64,000 nt of DNA, from the NCBI RefSeq assembly GCF_001522545.3, contig NC_031770.1:6723321-6787320 (forward strand), read 5' to 3'. Shown in pieces: positions 38,801 to 50,689 of the stretch (position 1 is its first letter; every line of letters starts with the position of its first letter). A program made the translations under genes and the position numbers. This DNA is from Parus major (taxonomy: Eukaryota; Chordata; Aves; Passeriformes; Paridae). Under the pieces are notes generated by a model, which saw only the letters and a list, made by a program, of their open reading frames with translations, had not been told where the DNA came from and made no database searches.

Positions 38801-41800
38801 TATCATATAGAAACAGCAAGGCAGGGAAAGAGATTCTCGGTGAGTTTAACATGGGAAGCAGATCAGACATCGCTACCAACAGGCTCCTCAGCCACTGCTC
38901 ACAGAGCTGCCCACGTCCTGAGATGGTGTTTTCAGGACAACCATTCTCTGCTGTGTACTTTTAAATGGTGTATTTTGTATTGAAAAGTATTTAATACTAA
39001 TGGAGATTCTGATTTTTTTGTGTGTCTTTAAGTGGTATTTTGGAAAATAGCTGAAGTTCAAACTGTGCCACATTGACATAGAGTAGATCTGCAGTGATTA
39101 TCAAGCACCAGTGAAATCACTGACCTTAAATTTTGCATATGTGATCCTGCTGAGGTTTCTATAAATCTGTTTTAAACAAATAACTTTCTATTGTCCAGTA
39201 CTTAAATATTCCCAAGCCTGGGAAATGTTTAGTTAGGTGTAACATTCCTGTGGTTGCATAAACATGTACACCATCTGGAGCCAACACCACAAACATGGCA
39301 GGCTGCGTGCTTGGCTGTGTAATGATGAGAAATCTCATGATCTTCTCTGTAGTGATGTTTGGAAACCATAAATATAACAAAACATAAAGCTGTCACAGTA
39401 CATGATAGTGGCAGCCTACTGAGAAGATAATCTTCATGCAATTAAGGTTGTTCATAGTGGGTTGTGACCAGTAAGTGATTGTAAATTGAAGATGCAGCAG
39501 CAATAGAGACATCAAATACCCAGGTCTCCAGCTGCCATAACATGTGTAAGCCAGGAAGTCACTTTTGCAATTAAAAACACTGTAAAGGTCTCATTTGCTC
39601 ATATCTATATATTTATTTTTTTTAACCTTTGTATGGCCGTGATTTCTGTGGAAGAATAGACTTGCACTGTCAAAATAAACCACTGCAGAAATGAGTCCTC
39701 TACCCTTGGCTGAAGAAATCTAGCTGATCATCTTTGCAGCCTTGTATTTATAGTTCCTTTTAAAATATATTTTAAATTTTTTGACAAGACTTACAGATTA
39801 AAAGATAAATACACAGAGATGTGTATAATAGCACATTAAGGTGACAATTTCCCACTATATCATGACTTCATTGTGTGATATCAAGAATAATTTGGTAAAA
39901 TTTTCTTACTGTGAGTGGATTTAGGTCATGTTTGAAGTGTCCTTTTTGCTCCATGTTCAGCTTTTAAAAAAATCTACTTGATAATATGAGGATTCTAACT
40001 TAGTCTGACAAATCAATGGAAATTTAAAGTTGTCTTGTCTGTCCTTTTTATGTTCCTTTTCTGCCAGTGAAAATACTGCCACATGGACATTGTCAGTCAT
40101 CAAATAGCACTAGGATAGGTTTCCTTATGAATTTTGGCTGTCAGCAGCATGTATGGAGCATAACACAGAATGGTTTCAAATTCCCTCTGCCCCCATACAT
40201 TACTCAACAGGAGAATAGGTCTTGATCCTTTCCCCTTTAATTTTAAATAATGCATTTCTCAATCCGTGCTAGATCTTTATAGATTTTATTTTAGATTTGC
40301 TGATGGTACAAGATCTTGATGTGATCACATGTTCTATACACGATTTTCCTGTGCATGGCCTGAGTTTTGATTTAAGAGCTAGTCAGTTGGAATGAGTGTA
40401 TAAGAATACAGTTGGCAATTAATGTTTAATGTCATCAAAAAGTTCCCTATAACCCCTTTTCCATGGGCTTGCAAGAAGAATGACAGACACTAAAGAGAAG
40501 ATTTAATTAGATGTCAGCTTTGATAAACTAATTTGTTTAGAGACGTATCTGGCAAAAAGTTGGACTGCAGTGCATGTTCCTGTTTGTATCTGACAATTTA
40601 CATAGGGCTGCCTTCATCTGCTCTCCCTTCCTGATCTGATTTCTGTCTGTGGTCCATCTCATCCCTGTAGCAGGCATTAGAGCCCAGCCAGAGGCCTCAA
40701 CTTCTGTTGTCTTCACCTTTCAACTGATTTCAATGAACCAGACTTCCATGGAAAAACTACTTCCCTTGGACATCTGCCTCTTGCAGATTGATTTAGTTTA
40801 AGCAGCAGCATCCTGATCTGCCTGGATAGATCCTGAAAGAGTCCATGGGTCTGCTGGTGGTGGTGACAGGGGTGAAAGGAATTTTAATATGCAACATAGA
40901 ATCCTGACAGGTATTCCCAATCCTGAGAAGGCCATCAAAGGCAATGAAATTTCATCTTGCTGAGAGCCTGTGGCTACAAAAGTGGGTCACACTTGAAAGA
41001 ATATGTAGGTGAACCATTATACCTTGTCAGCTAGGACAGAAAATGTCCTGCCTTACTTAGACCTCTTTCAAAACCAAGTAACTTAAACAGGACCTGAGGA
41101 TATGAACCATAAACTAGAAAAGGTCCATGACCTCTTTCATCCTGCTTGACCAGCAAGAGCTGCCCTGTCTCTGAGGCTGTGCCAATCATACTTTCTCATT
41201 TCAGCTTTGCATTGTGTTAAATGTTGTTTTAATTAAAAATAAATAGGCAAAATTACTCCTTAGAAGTGGTATCCCAGGAACAGAATTCTTCAGGATATTT
41301 TGCTAATCTTAGGCTTGTTTTCATCAATTTTGCTGGCAGACCTTGAGGATAGGTGTCAGTTCTGTGATCTCAGTTATGTATGTTAAAGCTAGAAGAATAG
41401 TTAAAAGGTTACAGCCAAAATTGACCTTAAAGTCGTTTGATGTTCACATCTTTCATGTGTTGACAGGCCTGCTCAAGTGAAGGGTACTGCTTCAGCAGGA
41501 GTTTTCCACTTCGCTGTAATCTCACCCACTTCTTAAAAATCTCACATTCAGAGTGGAATTTATAGGGCTGTTGACTTTTAGCTTCTGGATAAGCCAAACT
41601 GGGACCCCCTGTAATAATCCATTGATCCATTTCCCAACAAATGCATATTTTAAAGTTGGAATAGATAGTTATACTATTATCAGGGCAAGCTTGTTGTCCA
41701 GTCTGTGTATGTTTTCCCTCAGTAGATATGTGGTAGTGCTTCCATCTCTAAGTGATTAGTTAACTCTTACTAGGCCTAAATTTTACGGTTCTTTGTTGAA

Positions 41801-42241
41801 TCCATTCCACCAAATAATATATACCCTCAGATAAACCCAAATACCTTATCTTGTCCTTTCCACTGATAGCCTGCACAGTATGGAAATGCTTAAGCCCCAG
41901 GAATGCTTAATCATTCCTTAGCCAAGGAATGGAATGGAATTTATTCAAGATGCACTGTTCTGTATGGGTCTTACACTGCACCAAAGCATGTCAGAAATGC
42001 TCAGCATTTCAACAAGCGTGGAACTGAGCAATTGGACTAATTCCTGACACTCTTGCTTGTTCCCTGCCTCTGCCACCAGTAGGAGAAAAGTGCAGGGACC
42101 AGAATTCTGTTTCTGCAGGGTCCTGTGCTGCTTTTCCTTAGTGTGTGTGAGCCACTGCATCCCTAATTATGTGCTAGGCTTGGTGTGCAGTTACAGACTC
42201 GAATGTTTTGTCATGACAAACCTGTGCCAATGCTGCTGGAA

Positions 42242-42270
42242 TTTTTTTTTTTTTGGTTTTTTGTTTTTTT
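42242..42270. repeat. T-rich low-complexity tract
   Basis: A T13 run, then GG and further T runs, ending about 90 bases upstream of the MIR-like element. Not obviously part of it. Confidence 0.9.
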
Positions 42271-42361
42271 AATTCTCATTTTGTAGCTTAGTCTTGCCAG
42301 CCCACAGTCTTTGGGTTTTTTTCTTTCTGAGTCCCTGCAGTTTGTCTCCATCATTCGTGGG

Positions 42362-42536
42362 AGTCAGCATGGTAGAGCGGTTAGGTAATAAATCTGGGTT
42401 CCTGGCTCTGCCTCAGACTTCCCACGTGATCTTGATAAATCATTTACTCTTATTGCCTCGATTATGAAGCAAAAAGAGGTACTATTTACTTACCTCAAAG
42501 GCACTGTAAAGTTAAAATGCTTGAAAGCTCTTTCAC
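42362..42536 (+). mobile_element. Ancient MIR/CORE-SINE-like retroposon
   Basis: The order of landmarks matches the MIR family of tRNA-derived CORE-SINEs. A tRNA-like head with CATGGTAGAGCGGTTAGG (box A region) is followed by TCTGGGTTCCTGGCTCTG (box B region and 'ggctctgcc' signature). Next comes a diverged core, ACTTCCCACGTGATCTTGATAAATCATTTACTC, in which a 'tgtgaccttgggcaagtcactt' motif is still traceable. The 3' part reads TACTTACCTCAAAGGCACTG and AAATGCTTGAAAGCTCTTT, corresponding to the 'tacctcacagggttgttgtgag...taaatgc...aagcgcttt' segment. These old SINEs were active in early amniotes and some copies became regulatory elements. The copy is diverged and surely inactive. The subfamily (for example an amniote-wide MIR type) cannot be fixed by eye. 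Confidence 0.78.
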
Positions 42537-42984
42537 TTATTTTTCTGGCTAGTTATGTGTCTTTTGTCATTGTGGTGTTTTTGCTTCAATACTGAACTTT
42601 GGGTTTGTTTTTTTTTCCCCACTTTTCTCCCTCAGAGGCCACTACACATTTTGTACCATGGTTATTTTCTCCATAGTGGAGGGTTACAGTCTCTGGCTTG
42701 TGATCTGTCACTGTATGGGTCATCCTGAAACCCTTACATTGGAAAGTCTTGTTGAATCTTTTATTATGCTGCAATTTTTTGGTGGTTTTTTTATGTCCAA
42801 ACTTTGCAAAATTGTGGCTTTGTAATGTGTTTCTGCTTTGTTAGTTTTCAGTTAAGTTCTCATATAAAGGTTCAAAGCCACGGTGCCCTTTCATATATTC
42901 TACTTGTGCTTTTTTTCTTTCACTTAACCTTTCTTTATTGGTTTAAGAAGAATCTCTAGGAAATTGCACTATAGTCTCTGTTAG
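42537..42984. other. T-rich non-coding DNA, no gene seen
   Basis: T-rich runs near 42608-42618 and 42775-42792, with no recognised gene or repeat body. Confidence 0.6.
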
Positions 42985-43215
42985 GGAACAGTGAGTTGTT
43001 CAGCAGTAATTACCTCCTTACAAATACACCTGTATTTTTAAACAAAGCAAAACCTTTTAAGTTTTGAGGCAGAGTAGAAGTGCCTGAGCACCTGAGCTAT
43101 TTCAGTACAACTGTTTGTGCAGTTGTATCATCAGTGAGCACATATTTTATGTTCCACCGTGAGCGCCTGTCACTGGGATTATGTTAAAGACAGATGGAAA
43201 AACAATTGTGAGAAG
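42985..43215. promoter_or_regulatory. Possible conserved non-coding element
   Basis: A repeat-poor block with AGTAATTACC, a retained CpG pair (CACCGTGAGCGCC) near 43160 and an eight-base inverted repeat TACAACTG/CAGTTGTA at 43106-43127 with a six-base loop. The texture suggests constraint, but there is no independent support. Confidence 0.22.
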
Positions 43216-44296
43216 AGGAATATGCTTGAAAGTTGAGTACTATCGTTCTTTTTGTTTGCACATTTATTTTGCATGATAGATTTTTGAAACAACAAATACA
43301 TAAAATTTGGGCTTCTTTTGTTCAGTTTCTTTGGGACATTCACTACCATCTTTTGAAGATGTTTTTAAGTTAATCTGGATCTCTCCTCTGTAGTGATTTT
43401 TGTACTGGTAAAATATTCTAAATATTTGTAAGTTTTAAGCAGATTAGTCTACACTGCCTTTTAATGAGGTTATGCCTATTTAAAACACACTAATGATACC
43501 TGTCAGGATTGCAGGTGAAAACAGTCTTGTCCTGGTCACTCAGCAAACAGGATGTACTGCCATGCTGTTACTGTGAAATATGCTGTCTGGCTTTTGGGGT
43601 TTTTCATCTCTCTCCACCACTACAAAACTTCAAACTTCATTTTTTTTGGCCTATGCTCCATACTGTCCCTGACAGAACTTGGAGAAATGTTTACTTCAAA
43701 TCCAGAGCCTGTCAGGAGTTGCAGGCTTAATCAACAGACCCCGTGAGAGATTACTAGGAAATTGATTTAATCTCTCAAGATTTAGACATTTTCTGCAATC
43801 CTTCGATTTCCAGGGTGTGTGGTGGTGTCTCTTAACCCTGGTTCTCTCCATCTTTCTGTATCAGAGGCTTTGGGATTTAGTTTGACATACCTTACAATCT
43901 CAAAGGGTTTTGAATCTCGCAGAGCAGATTCAGACCTCTGGAGCACAGAATCCTGGTAGGCACTTTTATTTCAGCAGCAGTTCTGTTCAGAGGTGGTTTG
44001 TTTAATGATCCTGTCTCTGGCTGGAGTTCCTATTCCCACAGCGAGGAAGTCTGATAGTTTGGCATTTGGAGGCTAAATCAATAGCATGCATTCAGGAGGA
44101 TAGAGATCTGCAAGCATTAGTGGGAGCAGTTCTTGCTCCCATGCCACTAACTCTTGTGCCTTAAACACTGAGTGAGAGACACTTGCTTGAACTAAAGTGT
44201 GTGTGGGAGTTCAGTGCTCATAGTTAGTCCCCCTTCTGTAGTGTTAGCTCTAAGGTATCAATTAGAATAATTCATGCTGTTTAAGAGAGCACCTGG

Positions 44297-44338
44297 TTTT
44301 TTTTTCTTTTTTGTTTTTTTTTTCTTTTTCCTCTTTTG
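44297..44338. repeat. Pyrimidine-rich low-complexity tract
   Basis: T runs interrupted by single C or G bases over about 40 bases. Confidence 0.9.
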
Positions 44339-45510
44339 AATTGGCACTTTAAAAGCCAGTGATGAAGTTATTGCTTTATTAATGTAGATTTGGTGAATAT
44401 ACTAACTAATGACTTCAGAATTTGATGTGACGTGAATGTTCTATTAATGCAGAGGAAAAATTAGGCTATCATTCCTGTCAAGCAAGAAACAAAGGGATGA
44501 TAAATGGGGTGAATAGCTATCCTAGCTCCATGCAGCTTCACACAACTTTGAGGTACCACCCTTAAATTATCATTTGAAGAGTTATTTTTAGAATGAAAGA
44601 AGAATTAAATGAGGCAGCACTTGCCATGTGTTAGATCCCTGAATGACAATGTAATGGGACTTTCCTGGGCACACAGGACAGGAAAGTCATCTTGTTTCAA
44701 CTTCAGCATCCATCACTGGTGGTTGCTGCAGTGCAGTGTTGCAAATGAGAGTTAATTCCACGGTTTTCAGTAAACCTGAGCTTTGTCTCGCTATTTTTTT
44801 TGGTCATTTAACAGGCAGTAGAGTCCCACACAATAAAATTGCATCTGCCAAGTGTTAGGAAGCTGTTTTGTAGCATCTGCAGCATCTAAGGAGTGCCTTA
44901 AGGTCTTCCCTCCTTCAGGTACCATTTAATAGAATGAATACTGCAACCATTTGTTCCAGAGGTATATTCTTCTAAAAGGTTTCTTTATTGATTTTTTTTT
45001 TTTATTCCAGTGTTCCCTTTCTGTAATTTCTGTGGAGTTTAATTATTAGCTCCAGGTATCCTGATTGAAATCCAGACTATAAGAAATGGAGGTTTAAATT
45101 GAGACTTGTCTTTAGAAGTGCTATAGAACAGTTTTAATAGAGTTGCTATAATGTGTGTTTTTCTGTTTACATTTTTGGGTAAATGAGACGAAAATGAGGG
45201 TTCTGTCTGAATTTTGGTATATGAAGCTAGAGTCCCAGAGAAAATGTCTGTGTGATTAAAGTGGTATTGAAGCATTATTAAAAAGCTGTAATTTCAAATA
45301 TTTTATGCTTTGTTTCACATATAGCACATCTACAGTGAAGATTAGATTCTTAATGTAATTTTGGTGCTTGTACTCTACTGAAGTCAAAGAAACTTTCCAC
45401 TGCTCCCTCTTGGCTTTGGATCAAGCTCTTGGTTTAAAGTATTGATTAAAAGAGAAACTCAATCTGGATGGAAAGCCAAGATAATTGATACAGCAAATGT
45501 GGTGAATTAG

Positions 45511-45546
45511 TAAAAAGAAGAAAAAAAAAACAAACACAAAAAATAG
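45511..45546. repeat. A-rich low-complexity tract
   Basis: A runs with interspersed G and C, including a ten-base A run. No retroposed body was recognised. Confidence 0.85.
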
Positions 45547-48299
45547 CTCCCAGAAGATTACATCCACAAATGTAATTTGTTCCTTTGATTTGACAAACCT
45601 GGTTCCAGGTGCTTATTTAAAAAGCATCTAAGTAGTGATTTTGTCTGCACCTACCCATGTTTGGCTTTTTCCTCTTTATTCTTTTCCTAATAACCCTGCC
45701 ATTTCATACATTTTGTTTTCCTAGTATTTATTAGATTGCTATGCAGTAAAAAATATGATCAGAAGAGAGTTAATTAAGAGCTGCTGCAGCTGCTGAACTT
45801 TAGAAGACACTGTACTGTATCAGTGAAGATTGTCAAGCACCCCAATAAAAGAGGATACGCTCACTCAGAGAACCAATATTATCAGTTAAAATCTGGTAGC
45901 CTAAGAGGGAAAATGAGAATGGTTCAAAGTGTCTGCTGGATTCCTAAAAGTCCTGTTTTTCCTAAATCACAGTCCTCAACAATAGAAATGCATGTTTAAA
46001 AGGAAATGGGAAAGCAGAATGGAGCAGCTTCTCAAACAGCTCCCTGAGGTCTGCCATATCTAAATAGTGTGAATGAAAACTGCTGAATTAAATTCATGCA
46101 GTCTGTTCAACAAATCATATGCTTATAATACCTGGGTTTTTATAGCCTTGGGAGGATTATGCAGCAGAGAAAACAACCCAAGAAATAATGTAAATCCAGG
46201 AAACAACACAGAACTTTGTTGTGCAAGGCTGCCTCGTTTCAAGTCATCTACATTGGAAATACCAATGCTTGTAGTTTAGAAACTAAATTTCAACTGAGTA
46301 AATAATGTTTTATATACCCCTTAAGGTGGCTTTCATTTCAGCCATCCAGATTAGTAAATTAAAAGGGAATTTGAAGGACATCTAAAGCTGCAGTCCAGGT
46401 GGGAAGAAGAGTAATGAGTGCATCATTTGTTGCAGCCCTGCCCTCTGGGGATACGGTCAGGTTTTGATCTACAGACAGAGATACAGAAGAGAAAGATGCA
46501 TTTTAGGGATGTACTCTTGAAGAGGGTTAGCCCTCCCTCTCTTACACAACACAGCCTTTTTCCTGTGTACGTTTTTCCTTTGGCAGATCTACCATGTCAG
46601 GAAAATCTATAGCCCTTTTGACAGGAAAGCAGAGTGCTGCTGAATCGATCACGTTACTGGGCTGCAGGTGAGACCCCTTCCAACACACTGAGGCCACGGG
46701 ATTCCTGACCTGGTCTTCAGGTAGGGAGAAAACTCTGGAGACTCTCAGTGTGCAGAGAAAGTATCTGTAACAGCAGAAGACCTTGTATTTTGGCTTTTCA
46801 TTAAGTCAGCTTTTCCACTGGTGAAATGAACACCAGGGTGGGCAAGTAGTTTGGGGACAAAAAGAGGAGAGGGAGGAGTTCTGCATCCTTACATACCCAG
46901 TGGTTTAGTCATGCAAAAAACACCATCCTTATCTTCAAAATGCAGTTCATAGTCTTAAAGTTCAGTCCTGCTCCTGGGAAAAGCCAATGTGAGATGAAAT
47001 TTTACTATAAGTAATTCTTTGAAAAAAAAAAAATACTTAATTATTTACATATTTAATATAATTTACAAATTATGACACCCACCACTGAAGTGTGGTCCTA
47101 GTGTCCTACAGAAACAGCCACATTTTGTCTTAGTGAAGACACAATCATATTCTCCCAAAGAGATAAAATGGAATTTAATACAGGTTTATTTTCTTCAAGC
47201 TTCTTTCCAAAGGAACAAAAGAAAATATGTGACTAACAGTAGACATAAGGAAGGGAAAGCACAGTTAGTCTTTTTCCTGTGAGAGCTTGTTCTCATTATC
47301 TCACGTGTCTGTAACAGGGGGTTTTTGTTCCCATTTTGATACCCAGCATTTGGTGGCTTTCATTTCTGAATATTCTGTTGAAACCTTTGGCCCTCAGGTT
47401 CTGCTTTCTAAACAAGCACAAATACACCAAAAAAGAAAGATTAACAGTAATTTTTCCATTCAGAATTTGAGTGAGACCGCTTTTCCTTTCAAAAGATTTG
47501 TGTTTCTAAATGCAGTTGTGTTTGCTGGGTTTTAGATATTTTGTCATTCTATCTAATCAATTAAATTTCAGAGTCATGGCCAGGGAAGATATATTGTAGT
47601 ATTAGTCAAGTATTAAAAAAAAAATTCTTTTGTTCTGAGTTTGTCTGTCCTCACTTAAAATTCTGGAAATTCTACTAGATAAGTCTGTGGTTTTAGGCAG
47701 AACTGGTCAAGTTTTTCCAGTATCATTTATTTCAGAGCTCACCAGTTCTTCAAAAGAGAAACATTTTCAAGAAAATTATTTCATATGCAGCTGATGGACC
47801 AGAATTATTAATTGAGATGTTATCATTGTGTTGCCTGCTTTTTAAAGTTTAATGATTTCTTCATTTTCTACCTGTTCATAGTATTGATTGGTGAGTCAGG
47901 TGAGTTTCCCAGAGTCTTTGCAGTTTAAATTTCAGTGGTCCATGAAAAAGGAAAGGAAGAAAGTATATTCAGCGATAAACTGTGGAAAAATTCTTGATAG
48001 ATAAACCAACTTAGAAATTACTTTGCTTTTCTTCACATCAACTTACCTATGCAACCGGAAAATAAGTAGTTTATATAGGAATGAGCGTGTGAAGTTTTGA
48101 TACTTGATCAAAATTATACACTTCTGATTTATTTGGTGCTGTTATTTTATTTTTACTAGAGAATAAAAATGTCTCTGAGCATCCCTCATAATGCTTTTGG
48201 ATAGAAGACCAGTGAAAGTGTGTCTAATAAATTAAAAAATAAGTTCCATTCCTGTGTTCAAAGGGGAGTTTAATGAGTTTTTCACATAGTAAACTGTAG

Positions 48300-48930
48300 T
48301 GGGTATTTTACGAACAGGCCTACCATGCTTGTGGTGAAGGCTATGTAAATTACACCGATGCATATTTATTCATGTACTTCTTGTGGGAATATATTTAGGG
48401 CCCTATAAGCATATATCAGAATTTGTTACAGGGAAGGGAACTTATGAGGAAGGCTTATTATCCCAGGAGTGGAATTAAGGTGAAATTAACAAGTAATTGA
48501 AGTTATCTTTGATCATGATTTTTCATTCCCTTTTTTTCCCTGCTCTAAGGAAGTGAATATTTTTGATGTTCAGTAGAGCAGTACAATGCAGCAGAGAGGC
48601 ATAATGCTGAATTTTCATAATAATGTTTGTAATGCAAATGAGGGACACTTCAAAAACAGGTTGATTAGCATTTCTTAATAAATTGCCAGTCTCCTCCTTT
48701 TTTCTTCATTAATTCTCTCAGCAGATTACATAGCTAGATTTTAGCATTAGTGAATGTGAAGTGTGCGGTGGCTTCTTGTGATATAATTATTTGGTGGCTC
48801 TAAATAGTTTCAGATTGTGCGTTTACAGCACTTCCTCCAGCACTAAAGCACTACAGTGAATTAATGAGCTGCTTGTCACCTCTGGGACCTTTCCTTTGAA
48901 ACCCAGTCTGGCTTCATGTGAACTGATACC
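48300..48930. promoter_or_regulatory. Possible conserved non-coding block
   Basis: About 600 bases with very few simple repeats and many transcription-factor-like words. Examples are TAATGCAAATGAG (reverse octamer-like, near 48632), GATTAGCATTTC, CTTCATTAATTC, GTGATATAATTATTTGG, TTAATGAGCTGC and GTGCGTTTACAG. Two CpGs are retained in the 48760-48830 part. No open frame of interest crosses it. Such blocks are typical of enhancers around developmental genes, but conservation was not tested. Confidence 0.3.
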
Positions 48931-49748
48931 ATTGCAGGCCAGCAGCTGGGAAAAGGTTAGAAAATGAATGAGCTCCAGGGACATTGCTGAACTTCCACAG
49001 GAGCATATATTTACTTTAGTGGTGTTTTTCAGAGATCAGACCTGGGGAAGTGCAGAGCTGCTTGCAGTGCCTCCCACTGAGCACAGGCAGAGCGTTCCCC
49101 ATGGTGTGGCTCCTGGTGGAGTGCTGTGCTCTCCCTTCCTTCCCTAGGTCCTGCAAGGGAGGTGTTGGCAGCACAGCCCCTTGAGCAAACAAGTGGCTTC
49201 TCCTTCCTAGGTGTCATTCAGGTTTCCTCCTAAATATTTTTGTTGTCTTTTTAATTGCCAAAGCCTCCTCTTGTTCCCTCTTATCATTTATTTAATTTTA
49301 AAAATAATTTGTTCTCTTCCTTATCTCCCAAATCTTGCTTTTGCTCAGTGTTTGTTTTTTAGTCTCCGTTTCCTCTGTTGTTTCCCACTGGGAGATCCAA
49401 CACATGATCTCCCCTGCCAGACACCTGTGAGGAGATGTCTGCTGCTCTTCTTTGGTTCTCATCAGAGAGACTGCAGAGAATGAAATGCTCATTGTGCTGC
49501 TTTGATTTTAGGGGAGAAACAAGAGTGGCATTGTGTGAGCTTTCAGTTCAGAGCATCAGTTGCTGAGCATGAAGTCCCTGTCCAGTTTTGATTCCAGTTG
49601 AGCATCGCTCTGCTGGTCAAATTACTTTTCCTGACTGCTCAAGGCAACAACAAACTGAGTTTTCAGGGACTATGTTTAAATGATATGTGCAACTTGTGAT
49701 AAGCATTCAGATTGCACAGCTGAAGTTGGAAATTTAAAAGCCATGGAA
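48931..49748. other. Non-coding DNA, no gene seen
   Basis: A slightly GC-richer patch at 49030-49220 gives a 62-codon minus-strand frame without recognisable domain. The 90-codon plus-strand frame at 49211-49483 is Phe/Leu-rich and opposed by a 64-codon minus frame. Neither is called as a gene. Confidence 0.6.
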
Positions 49749-49860
49749 CAGAATGATAGATTCATAGAACAGTTTGGGTTGGAAGGGACCTTTAAAGGTG
49801 ACATAGCTCAGCCTCCTGCAGGGGACATCTTCAACTAGGTGAGGCTGCTCAGAGGAAAAA
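49749..49860 (-). mobile_element. CR1 LINE 3'-end fragment
   Basis: Reading the plus strand, a degenerate copy of the CR1 terminal repeat (GAATGATAGATTCATAGAAC) is followed by AGTTTGGGTTGGAAGGGACC. Then come AAAGGTGACATAGCTCAGCC, CAGGGGACATCTTCAACTAG and GAGGCTGCTCAGAG. This is the reverse complement of the CR1 3' untranslated end in the expected order, so the element lies on the minus strand with its 3' end at about 49749. It is a short 5'-truncated copy, the usual CR1 insertion form. Similarity fades after 49860; the phrase CCTGAATGTTCC near 49870 could extend it to about 49925. Confidence 0.93.
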
Positions 49861-50689
49861 CTACACACTCCTGAATGTTCCTAAAGAAGCTCTGAGTTAG
49901 GGATACTTTCATCTGCTCTGATTTTTGGGTCTTAATGCTGTCTTGCTAGTGGTTTCCAGCATGGGGCTGGATGGCTCTGATCACACTCCATAACTACGTA
50001 ACATAACTCAACATTGCTGCTTCTAAGATTCTACACAGGATTTTTTTCTTTTTCCGCCAAATAGGAATGTAGAAATAATGTATAACAATTCTTCTCATTA
50101 AGATGGTGCAGGAGTCTAGTCTTTGTTAGTAAATCATCACAGCAATCTCCTTCCTTTGGTGTGTGTTGATTTTGATCAGGTAGTTCATCAAAAGTCTGTT
50201 GTAAGCCATTTTGTAGGCCTTCTGTCATTTTAGCTGGTTGTAGATTACCACTGAGCAGTCAAGTCAAGGCTGGAAGCTCTGTTCTCTGATTTCCCTTCCA
50301 ATATTGCAGGAAAGTCATGTGTTGCTCTCCTTCCTCAGTCACAGAGTCACTTAAATTTGACATTAAGGATAAACCCATGATTTGCACTATGGATAATTAC
50401 TTAAGCTCTTTGCTTTTAATTTTGTCTGGGATCTTGACCATTTTAAAAAGAAATGCGGCTCCAAGAATCTGTGTAGTTCTACAACACAACAGTGTATGGC
50501 AAGTTACACAGGACTTTTGCTGTCCTGTCCTTTTTTACTGGATTTGAGAAGAGAGGGAGATGTATTATTAAAAAAAGAATACTGTTGCTAGATGAATTGA
50601 GTGAAGGAGATTTATTTGTGGAATTATCTTCATTTCAAGGAAAGTATTGCTTTAATTTTTTCCCCTTCACTTTAGGATTTGAATTGTAA
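49861..50689. other. Non-coding DNA between CR1 fragments
   Basis: No gene is seen. Weak CR1-like words near 49960-50035 (a GGCTGGATGG start and an AGATTCTACACAGG end, plus orientation) may be a third, badly decayed CR1 end but are not convincing. Frames are 76 codons or fewer. Confidence 0.55.

Larger units (their letters stand above)
35114..42361. other. Non-coding DNA, no gene seen
   Basis: Contains a TA-dinucleotide stretch near 35811-35860, an eight-base hairpin at 41912-41931 and a T-rich tract at 42242-42270. Frames are 94 codons or fewer. The 67-codon minus-strand frame at 41427-41630 reads somewhat protein-like but has no known relative. No transposable element was recognised. Confidence 0.6.
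43216..48299. other. Non-coding DNA, no gene seen
   Basis: Simple T/C-rich tract at 44297-44338, poly-T near 44991-45003, A-rich tract at 45511-45546 and A12 near 47022-47033. Frames are 82 codons or fewer and lack domains. Motif-rich stretches near 44380-44520 and 45720-45900 may be under constraint but are not distinctive enough to call. Confidence 0.6.

Noticed and set aside
10147..43127. Perfect short hairpins (10147-10167, 18773-18791, 25446-25462, 41912-41931, 43106-43127) as microRNA precursors or terminators
   Set aside because: Stems of seven to nine bases with short loops are expected by chance in 64 kb, arms are too short for microRNA precursors, and intrinsic terminators do not apply to a vertebrate nuclear genome.
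46655..46700. CR1-like phrase around CCCCTTCCAACAC
   Set aside because: Too short and without the surrounding CR1 order; probably chance.
49960..50035. Possible third CR1 end in plus orientation
   Set aside because: Words such as AGATTCTACACAGG resemble the terminal repeat, but the interior does not align convincingly by eye.
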